DNA of 60,000 nt. It comes from Antedon mediterranea (lineage: Eukaryota > Echinodermata > Crinoidea > Comatulida > Antedonidae). Below, piece after piece: positions 13,239-25,200 of this stretch (the first letter of the stretch is position 1; each line of letters opens with the position of its first letter). The translations under genes and the position numbers were made by a program. The notes below the pieces were generated by a model. It searched no databases, was not told where the DNA came from, and saw only the letters and a list, made by a program, of their open reading frames with translations. The stretch spans positions 9,546,501 through 9,606,500 of the forward strand of contig NC_092672.1 in assembly GCF_964355755.1 (NCBI RefSeq), in the 5' to 3' direction.

Positions 13239-16200
13239 CTAGAAACAGACATAAATAACTTGTTTAATACGGATATATAACATATTAATATTTATTCATT
13301 CATTTTTATTTTACAATCCATAAAACAAATTAATACTTTAGATTATTATCTAAATTATTAAATTAATTAGATTCAAAGCCTGGCAGAAAACCAAATAAGC
13401 TCAGGGGAGCTTTAAACCTGGTTTAAAAAATTAATAATGAATAATAAATAAAGTTAAATAATAATATAAAAAAAAAATAATTATTACAATATTACACTAC
13501 AGGACAATACGAACACAACAAGAATAATACTGTTGTTAATATATAGCGGATAAATGAACTCTAGTACATTGAATGAGCATTACTTGGATAACCAACACCA
13601 CATACCTGTAGGAACGGAAAGGTCAATCCAACTAGGAAATTTGCTGACCAATTAATGAAGAATGCTACGCTTATAGCAGCTCCTCTTGGTCCTTGAGAGA
13701 ATAACTCTGCTACGATAAGCCAGGGAATCGAACCTATACATACAAATGAAAAGAAAATGGTAAAATTAATTAAAAATACTGCTGCCATTACAATATTTTA
13801 TTCAAACAATCTTTTATTTTTCTTTCTTTTTTACCTGAAAATTATTATTTTTTTAATTGTCAGTTTCGCAGCCTCTTATAATTTCCAAAAGCGATTAATA
13901 TAGGTTATTTTGGAACTTTCTACAAAACATGAGCTTTTTATATCAATCTCTTTAAAATCCTGGGCAAACTTTACATGTCACACATTCAGATCTCTGCATA
14001 CAATTAATACATGCATACAAATTAAAATGCTGAATAAAACATTTAATTACTTAATAAAGCCAATTACAATTTACAAATTCCATACAAAAACTACACAAAA
14101 AAAACCAAAGCTACGGGTTGATCTAATCCACCATTGCAGATAGTTACATTTTTTTTTTAGTGCAACATGAAAAGAAAAGTCGCAGGTTAAAGACCCCTTC
14201 CCTGCAATTTTGGACGTTTTTTGGAAAATAATACATATCACTTTAAAAACATTAAACCATGTCATTCCTTGTCTTAAATGTACGTTTTATGGTAAATTAT
14301 GATAAAAAGTGAGAAACAATGCACTACCTAAGTAGCTTGCGGCGATCGACCTCTCGTGGACGGTCTTAGGCCTAGCCTAGCTAGGCTTAGTTTTGTAGGC
14401 CTAGCTGGTAAACATCGGTAACGTACGAACATCGTACGCTGGCTATATACCTAGCCTGACATTGTATAGTTGCTGCATTAATTGTCTTTCTATTTTTGCC
14501 AGACTCCATTGATACAAATTGGGGAAAACCCGGTATTTTCACTGAAATGTTAGGAGTCTTCCATTTGTTTTGGCCTCACGATCGATCGAAAAGTGGGCGA
14601 ATTACAGGTGAAAAACAAAAATATCAATCCGCGCGCAATGCATTTTGGGATTTATAGCGGGCCGCTATAATTATTAGAATAACTTATTTTTCACATTTTT
14701 AACCGTTTAAAGACGAAAAAAGTTATCGCAATAGGACCATATAGTATTATTTTTACATTAAATATAGTTTGTGATCTTAAATTAGATCTAAAAAACGTAG
14801 GGAAGGGGGCTTTAATAAAACCTATTATTGCATGTTATTTATTAGGTTATATGCATTATCATGTATACATATTGATTCTGTCAGGATCTTTATTTATTTA
14901 TTTATTTATTCTTTCCTTAGCACTATTTTGCCCGTCAATTATCTTGATATCAGTTTCGTCTAGCTAAGTCAATTTTTCAGAGTATTCCTTATCACCAGGA
15001 ATCGATGTGGTTATGTTTTCATGGTGCGCAATCAAAAATTACGTGGTCTACGCGGGATTTAACGAAACACGTTTGTAATCATATCTTCACAAGCATGAAT
15101 CACAATTAAACAAAATTTGGTACTCATAAATTTCAGGTCATATTTCATCATATGGCAATACAATTCGAGCGTAGCGCATATACTGTAATGCATGCGAATG
15201 TGAAATATCTGAAAAAGATTAGCAATAATAAGTTATATTTGGTAACAAATACTAAACCTTTATCTGAGAATGTAAATAAACTTAGGTGGTCTATGGCCAT
15301 ATACTTATAATGAGTGAAGATACTCCTGCTTTTTCAGCATTGGTGTTTGGTATAGTACACTCTAATCCAATAAAAGGGCGAATTGGAAAACATCAAACCA
15401 ATCTGTTAAGTACACTTAGAAATGATTTATTTATCAGAAATTTTAAGATAAATAATTTAAACGACCTAATTAATTTGCGTGAGATTGCCAGCAACAGAAA
15501 TAAGTGGCTTTTGTTATTTTGAATCTTTATTTTTACGTTATTTTATATTTTTTGTTGTTGTAGGATGCATGCATATAAGAACGTATCAGATTTTGTAAAT
15601 TCACAGTGCGTGGTTTTGTTACATTTTTTGGAATAAAGTTACCTATATTTATGCGTGCTTAAAATGTTCAAAATTGTCAACATTTAATTTCGATGAATTT
15701 AGAGTATGTTTCAGGAGTGCGCAGATTTTTGCATGCGCATTGCACGTTAAACGTTAATACTCTTTTTGCCCGATTTCTGTTTTAAAACCTTTCTTTAATA
15801 ATGTCATCATATTTGATTCACTTTCCAACTCGAAATTGCATTATACGAGCACGTCAAAAGTGACAGGCTACGCACGTATAAGTTAACATAATGGTGAAAA
15901 TATGCTAAATTTTTTAATTAATATAGATCGTCAGCAAGATCCTATCATATATTATAAATAATTAAAGACTCTCTGAAAATCAATCAATCAATATATCTTT
16001 CAAAAATCATTTATCTTTATTTAAATCAATGCATATAACATAATTCGCCATAGTGACGAATTAAATCTAGCATTGTTATTATAATATAATAGTGATTTAC
16101 AGTATATAGCGCTTTTCCTAAAGACCAAAGCACTGTACAAGAATATTAGTCTTATTTACAAAATCAGCCTGATACTGAAAATAATTTTTTTAATTGTTTT

Positions 16201-19200
16201 AGTTTTTTATCACAAACATTTTCGATGGACCATCTTCTAATTTCTGAAAGCAGATATTTTAGAATGACAACTTTTCACAAAAACATGAGCTTTTTATATT
16301 ACATTCCGGGAAAAAATGGCAAAAGTTTTCCTACTTTCTACGATTTTTATCAGATAATCTATATCTAGTTTTTTCGACAACTCTTGTAACATGGCAACAT
16401 TGCTGATTTTGCCATATTTCCTCTAACTGATTAATCTCTTTGAACTCCTTGGGCAACTTTACGTGTCACACATTCAGATCTCTGAATACAATTTAATTTG
16501 TCTGTTCTTTCAAATTGAAAAGTCAGTTCTATAATGTTAATTTTACTAATTATAACAACTAATAAATAAAACATTTAATTACTTAACAAAGTCATTAAAA
16601 TTTACAAATTCTATAATGCTGTATAATAAACTTTGAAAATAAAAACCACCGCTACGTACGAGCTACAGGTTAATATAATCCTATCATAGCAGATAGTTAA
16701 ATTGTTTTTAGGGAAACATAAAACATAGTCACAGGTTAATCCCACCATTGCATGTTAAGAATACAACCAGAGTATCATTAAATTGGATTTACACTTTCAC
16801 ACTTAAAGTTTCACTTTACAATTTGTAAACATGCAATTTCACGACAAAACTTATCGATCGATTTTACACAGTGCGGACACATGTTGAATATGCACGGCTA
16901 GCTGTTATTATCAAGAAAGGCGACAAAATGCAGAGAATAGTTGCACTAATGTTACACTCTGTAAACAAAACTTAATATCTAGAAGAGTATCAAATATCTT
17001 CAATTTGAAGGATCAGATTACACCAATTACTTAGTGAATGTGGCCTAGAGTACGGATGACAATCATCCCCTACACAAATCTATCTATATGTCAAAATATT
17101 ACAGGCTATGTAACCGCGATTTTAAATTTATTTATCAGTTTAGTAACAGCCCTGTTACATTCTTTTATAAGGGCCACATGCACAATTAGGCTAAAATTGT
17201 GAGTGGAGTTGTGGTTATGATGCTAGGCTACGTCCACTCCAATGGTCCTGGGTTTAAGCCCCCGTCACATGTCAGGACAAAATTACAACTTCACTCTCAA
17301 AGACTTGAAATAAGACTTTGTTTATGTAGAGCATCTTGTTTGTCTTGTGAACCTCAGAAGGTCCCTAATGATCAGCAATTGCTGGATGGATTCACCCTTA
17401 TTAAATATGGTAGATTAAATAAAAAAAGAAAAAATACAAAATCCCTTACAGGTCTATATTCTGAACCATCAAATAATTGAATTTATACATCCGTTTTTCT
17501 GCAGATGATACAGTATATTGGGAGTCTCGCACAGACATTTTTATAATAAAACAAAAAATAATAGAACATTTAAATGATAACAATTTACCTGGTCCAAGTG
17601 CGAAAGCAACAACAAATGCTATGACAGCAACAATACTCAAGTATGATGATGAGCCCCACAAATCCTGAAAAATATTTAAATCACATTATGCATTTACGAA
17701 TCTTATATTTAACTGATTTATACTTTGTAACAGTTAAAGGTACATTTAAATGCGAACAAATTATACACACTCCCAATACTAAACTCTTTGAAAACTGGAC
17801 AGTTTTCCCAAAATGTTTCCTTTTTACCCTGAAAAAAAAAACATTCAGAATACCAGACTTTTCATAAAACCAGACATATTGGACCAGAAAAATGGAACAG
17901 TAAAGGTAAGAAGAAGACTGAATTGGTACGGCCAATTTCCAGATATGATAAGTCACCCTCAAACTAGCTTTAAAGGAAGATAAAAAGGTAAAGAAACATT
18001 TTGGAATACCAAACCAATTATATTTATACTGTAGATACAGCATGAATTGAAAATAATCCAATTTAATTATGCGTAGATCTTCAGTTTGCAAAAGATCTCT
18101 TAGGTCGACCACTAATCAATCTGCACTTTTTGATTCACCCAGCCACCTTAAGACCTATGGTGATCGAGCTTTTGCATTTGCAGCTTCTAAACTGTGGAAC
18201 AATCTTCCTACTTATTATAAATTCATCCACTAGTCATATTTTTTAAAACCCTCTTAAAAACCCATCTTTTTTCTTTGTAATTTCTTTTTGCTTTTTCTCT
18301 CAGCGCTTGAGACAATCTTTTGATTGTATAATTATAAGCGCTATTTAAATCAAACAACATTACATTACCAAAGTACAAGTGAGGGATTACAAAAATGTAT
18401 TTGCCGCTGATCATCAACACATTTGACCAAGTGGTGGATAGTAATCAGAGATATACTATTGTTGTATTCAATTTGTTATACAAAATTATTTCATAATTTT
18501 AGTATATTTTTTTGTTCAAATTATTGAAACATTATTTTATCTCTTAATATCCAAGGTTCAGTTAAGACACTCCTGACCCATGACAAGAATAGTAGAAAAG
18601 TAAAAATATTGTACTCAACACAACTGAATTAGATTTTCAAGTACATTTCTTATTATTTTATTATGAAATTGACAAATCACAAAACAGAATAATTTACCAG
18701 CCTCTGTATATAAAGAAAGACATTAAAAAACCGAAAATACACAAAATATACTAACACAATGTGTTTGTTGAACTTTCTATATGAAACTGATGGCTTCAAA
18801 ATAAATATGAAACTTATAACAATTACTTTCATAAATAATACAGAACACTGAAAGATTTGTTATACATAACACTATATCTTTATTCTGACTAATCTGATTG
18901 GTTCTTTAGGACTTTCACATCAATAGTATGCTATTATAGATTTTTATTAATGATTTTGGTTTCATTTCATTTCAAACTGTTGAACAGTTACATTATGTAT
19001 ATAGTGTGAAGATTAGGTGAGTACAATTATTATTAGTTGATTGTACAAATTATACTTGAACCATGTCAAAATTATTCTACTTTGGTTACTACAAGTTTAT
19101 TACTTTGTAAACTAGAACGTCACTCCTAGAGTGCATACCTTCGCCTACTGTAAAATTCTCCTACATAAGATTTCACTGGAAATTAATTTTTGCATCTTAA

Positions 19201-22200
19201 TGCTGTTTGTGATTAGGCTAATTTTACTACAACCATGTGTATGTGAATTTGGTGTAATGGTAATATGTAACAAGCCTTTTAACTAACAATAGCTTCAGTT
19301 GACTAACAATAGAACAGCAACGGAAAAACCAAACGGGTGAATTTGAAAAGAAAGAGGTCTTTTAAACTACTCGTTTAAAAAAAACCTGTACATTAAATCA
19401 TGTTATGTTTTAAAATTACAAATCAAAATTACAACTCTTGCCTCTTGTAGAAAAAGGAAATTTTTTAGACAAGTAGTTCTCGAGAACATACAATTTCAGT
19501 TTACTTGTTTACTGTAAGACTGCTTGCCAGCTTTTGAAAATTCTCTCCTATCTTTTAACACTAGCAGGTCTGAAAATAATACTAAAAAGTGGTCCAGAAT
19601 TGGGACCGTGGTCCGGATTGCCCACCTGTCCTTGATCACCTACCATATCTATCTGTATTTTCATTTTGGTAAAGTTCTTGCAATAACTTTATGAGTAATC
19701 CTTCTAACAAACAAACAAACAGACACACAAGATCGACTGAGTTTTTTAATAGAACAAAACAGACATTACTTTCTATAATATAAATTATGCTTAATTCTAT
19801 TAAAAGAATAGATACAAAAACTGGCTAAATAATACTCAATTTAGCTGTCTCAATTTGATATTTAAATTTATTTGTTTCATTTTTCTTTCTTGCACAAGTT
19901 AAAGGGTTTTTGGTTGCCATATTTCAATTTGGTAGTAGCTAGGATGCATTTAAAACTGCCAAAACTTCTGTACACAATATTCGGCTTACTCCCTTTAGAG
20001 ACTCTTGCGACAGTTACTTTACCAATGTCCACGATACGTACTTTGTACATGTAAATTTATACCGCATGTCATACATGGTATGTTTATGCTATTAGTTACC
20101 AATTGGTTTTTAGAGTGTAGTTCAATTTGATGGTACAAGTTAGGGACAAGCAAAATTTGTAAAATGTCCAGTAACTTGTGGGGTACCAAACATTAAGAAA
20201 ATATACTAAAATATCCGTACAAACACAACATTGATTAAGTAGTACAAAAGACAAAAAACATCTATTTTAAAAATTTGACTGGCCATATACAGTATGATAA
20301 TCACGTCGCAGCATCCAGTACATATAATTTGACATAAATTCATATCTACAACTGATGCACAACTTCATATAAAGGTCTATATTCAAAATGTATTGTATAC
20401 AAATTTTAACCCTTCCTGACAAAATTGGAGGAAAGGCAAATAATACAGAAAATAAGAATAACTGCCCACTGCGGACAACCAAATCAATACTTTGTTTTGC
20501 ACCTTTCTATTTCTTTTTTCAAAAGTAAATAAATTGCTAAATTTATTCTTAAATCTATAAATAATAAGTGTATGTCTAATGCTTATTTATCTATATTACA
20601 TTTCTACATAAATGTATAATATTTCATTTAAGTTCCTTATTATTTTTATGAAACTGAAAGTTACTGTTCATAAACATATCAGAATTCTATACTTATGAAG
20701 CTTAAAACAAGTATTATTAAATTATTCTGTTGATTAAGTATAAAATATTTTTAATGATTATTTTAAAATTGTTAAAAAGTTTTTCAGTCAAAACCACTCA
20801 AAACATTATTTAAAAAAATCCAGGTATAGACAAATTTTAATTTTTATTGTAATTTGTATTATTTAAAAATAAGTAAATTTCTATCACTGGGCTTAGAATT
20901 TCTTCTATGCCAAATTCATAAATATCTGTATCAATATATAATCAGAATGTTTGTTTTAAGCCTCATTCGCACTGGACTTTAATCCGGTCAAATTTTAGAG
21001 TGAGATCTTATCGAGGACACGGGTAACATTTTTGGTAACTCTTACCGTCGTTTGCACTTGGACTAATTACACTCGGTAAGTCTCCCCAACAAAAAAGTTT
21101 GACACACGCTGAAACACATGCGTTAATTGTCATACAAATCAGCCATTCTGCACAAAAGCAGGCAACTGACAGTAGACACCACGAAAGCAAAGAAAATTGT
21201 GTAATGATGAGCAGAATAAAAGCAGTATAAACGATCAAAAGTCGAAAACCAGAAAGAAAGAAGAACAAAGCAAAACATGCAAATTGTTTGAAGCGTCCGG
21301 TCACATTGATTATACGCATGCGTCACAGCCCAGCAGAGCGATAAAGGACACCCAATTGCGATCAAGTTGGACTTTCTAGGCCCGTAACTCTCACTCTGTC
21401 AGTCTTCCTGAGACAATCTAACTCTGGAGGATTGACCGGCCGCGACGGTAAGTTTTACGGAGTGAGACTTCATGGGCTGTTCGCACTTGGATTTTTTCCG
21501 GTCAAATCGTTTGACTCTCTGTTAGTTTGACCGGATTCCAGTGCGAATGAGGCTTAAGTAAAAATATAAAGACCTTATGGTATGCAAAATCCAAAAATGT
21601 CTATGTAAACGTCTAGTATCTCAAACATCTTGTTTCTGAGTAATTAATAATATTCATTAGTTAATTTTGATACAACTATATATTTTTTATTTTTAACAAA
21701 TAATCTTCCCACCTGCCCAATTGTGAATTTATTTTAAAATTTTTTATTTTATTTTTCAGATCTTGAAGAGTATACTAGAAATACTGTACTGTTCAAAATT
21801 ATCAGAAAATGACAAATAGATGTCTGCAAGCAAAGATAATAACATATCAATTCTAAATCATACTGCATGTCAACACAAAATGGATGCTAAATATACACTA
21901 GGATTAGTTTGAAGGGAACACAACGTTTTTGAAGTTTTTAGGTATTTGCTTGTTAAAACATGGCGAAAGAACTGATTATTGCTGTTATTTCAGCCATCAT
22001 CGGAACTGCTTTATTGTATAAAATATTTTCAATGTGCTATAAAAAATTCTGTAAAAGACAGTACATAGATTATGTACCAGATGACAGTGAACATGGTGAT
22101 AATGTGGTATTTGAATCCGACTGCAGTGAAACCTGCGGAAGTAACTTGCACATAAAAGATACAGATTTTTCAGAAAAGCAAGATGAAGACAACGAAAGAG

Positions 22201-25200
22201 GGCGCAAGCCATCAAATTCCTTATTACGAAGGATTGGCTTCCCAAATTTTATTCACATTGGTATGAAACTCTCTGAAAGAAGAGTTTCACACGGCGCACG
22301 ACATTTATCGACATTTAATCCCAGTGGGAAACGCAAGGACGACACCAAATTACAAATGGAGAAAAATCCACTGGCAATTGAAGATCAAGATAATAAACAA
22401 AATACTGATGACAACGTTTCACAAAGAAGATGTGGGCAGGAACATGAAAATACCATCCAGCAGGTGTTCGTGGAAGTGCACAAACCTTCAGTTCCACTAG
22501 ACATATCTGGAGCCAAAGTGATAGAACATGAATTTGAAGACCTCTATCTCACTCCTATGATCGGTCATGAAAGCATTAATTTCCATTCTAAGATTTCCAA
22601 TCATTTATCAAAAAGTGAAGACATACTACACAAAAAAGTTGATTCCAAATCTAGTGAGAGTATGGAGCAAAACTTCAAATTAACTTCAGACTACAAACAA
22701 CGGGACAATATGCTGCCAAGTGCATCTATGGATAACCTTCCCTGTACAAACAGATCACCAGATGAGTTTGAAAAGGGCTTGGTGTATAGCAGACCTAAAG
22801 AAAGCTATTTAGCTGATGAAGTTCAAGAAAGTCCTGTCTATCATTTACCCAATGAAACCTATTCTTCAGACAACAATTTAGCTGATCAGATTCAAGAGAA
22901 TCCCGCCTATCATTACCATAATGAACGTTATTCCACAGGCAACGATTCAGCTGATCAGGTTCCAGAAAGCCTAGTGTATCATTTACCAAATGATACCTTT
23001 TCTACAAGCAGCTATAATACATATTCTGATACAGAATGTGCTATGGACACTGCCGATGCAGCTGTATCGAACTTAGAACACGATACATATGTACCGATGA
23101 GGCCCACAAACAGACCAATCTTTGATATGAATGAATGCTTTTATATGAACACACCATTAGACAAAACGTTTCAAAGGAGGACTTTTAAGGATATAATTAA
23201 AAAAAAATAATGCGAAAATTTGATTTTAAAAAATCAATGAAAAAACATATATGTAAATGTGTTAATGATAGAAATACTGTACTGTTCTAATTTTACAAAG
23301 GTGAAATTGTATTGAATCACATCTCTTAAAATTCATATGTAAATTTATTTTTTTTATTTTAGAAATTAAACAATTTTAAATACAGTTTTTACAAGTAAAA
23401 TTGAAAGTTCAATTAAAATAAATGTGGGTTTTCCCCACAAATTAAAAAACAATTTAATAGTAGCGTATTTCAAATACAAACCAGTTTGTATTACTCTAAA
23501 ACATATTTAAGGGCAATTTACACAAACGAGCGTTAACGGCAAGCGGGAAAAATGTATGCCTGTCCTACGTAATATCTGTATCTATCCTGAGGGGGGATTT
23601 CTGCCCGAACTGCCCGTCCACTACGTAAATGTTAATAAGAAATAACATAGATTCTATATTTTTTTTTCCACTATATAATCTGTATAGATTGGCCATTAAG
23701 CTGCTTATTATTTACTGAAAGTTATGTAAACAGATATTTATATTTATCAAATAAAAAAAATATTATCTTGATTTTTTTTTCCAAAATCAATGTTGTACAG
23801 TAGGTACATTACTTTTATTGAATAAAACAAAGTTCTACTGTAAACTTGTCTATATAATAATTGATTGCCTTTTATACTTTTACCAAAGAACTTATAACAC
23901 AAGAATCTCCTGTTCGTCCTAAGCGCGTAACAATTTCGAAAGGCATTGTGGGATAGAATAAAGCTATGGGTGGAGCCATTGTGAGCCATGGAGTAGGGCG
24001 CCCGCATCAAAATCATAGAGGGGATCTGCTAATGCTCTAGGGGGGATAGAGTAATTGACTGAGGAGTAGGGCGCCCGCATCAAATTAGAAAGTCAAAATC
24101 ATAGAGGGGTTGTGCTAATACTCTAGGGGGGGTAGAGTAATTGACTTCCTAGTTTGGAGGGGGCGCTGCTCCATGCTGTGAAATGGCGTCGCCCAGTTTG
24201 ACCTTTTAACCCTGTACTTCCGATACTGTGTTTTGAATGCAAATTGAAGAACAGGAGATTCTTGTGTTATAAGTTCTTTGCTTTTACTAAAAATTGTCAA
24301 ATCGCAATTTTGACAAGTTATAAAAGGAAAGGACCAACTATAACAAAGCAACTTTAAAAAACTTTTACTGATGTGCTTTGTAATACAATATCTAAACCAG
24401 GAAACTGTATTAGGCTAGAAAGTGAAATACTGAATGTATATTTGTTATGTACCATAGAACAACTTACAGTTTCAATATGAATTGCAACATAATGCAGTAT
24501 AAAAAACATTAATTAGTGTAATGTAATGACAACAATTTATAACTACTGTGCATGCGTTATGCAGAAGTAGGAAATAATTTTAAGCTGAAATGTATGAACT
24601 GAACAAGGAGTTTAACAACCATCAATCAGATTCACGAGAGCTATTAAAATTTACATTAATCAGCAAATAAAACTGAGATTAAACAGCCGAAACAGCAAAA
24701 AATAGTGAAACTTCTGTATGGCAATCAGCAAAGTTTGGCCTAGTTCGCATTCTTGAGTATTCATATAAACTCTTTGAAATACATACAATTGCAAATTATT
24801 GTGTAACTCCCTTTATTTTGGATTTGTTTATACTGCAAGTAAGCTACACAATGGTTCTATAGTCTTGATTACTTGATCTTCCACAAACATTTAAAGACAC
24901 GGTCACTACAATTTTTGACGTTTTTAAAATATACTGAATAAAACCATTAAACCAGGTCATTCGTTCTTAAATGTACGTTTTATGGTAAATTATGATAAAA
25001 AAGAGAGAAACAATGCACTATCTAAGTAGCTTGTGTCAAATGTCCTTCCCTGGACGGTCTTTAGGCCTAGCCTAGGTAGGCTTATTTGGTAGGCCTAGCT
25101 GGAAAACCGTCGTAACGCTGGCCTAGCTTGAAAATTACACAAAAAAAGGTTTCCACCATGACACCTTTTGCCAGCCCAACTGACCTATTCGCTCACATTT

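Larger units (their letters stand above)
13734..17588. other. GLUT intron 10, repeat-filled
   Basis: Holds the paired dispersed repeats, the 14191 TTAA element, a LINE 3' fragment (15286) and a SINE-like segment (17199). The stretches 14820-15280 and 15525-16250 show nothing I can name beyond AT-rich DNA. Confidence 0.6.

Noticed and set aside
13561-13788. 75-residue frame as a separate membrane protein
   Set aside because: It is GLUT exon 11 extended into both introns.
17681-18112. 143-residue minus frame as a gene
   Set aside because: AT-rich, low-complexity composition, no domain, and it overlaps the plus-strand LINE fragment.
21008-21379. Overlapping frames on both strands near 21.2 kb
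   Set aside because: They fall inside the 594-bp TTAA-flanked element and have no domain.
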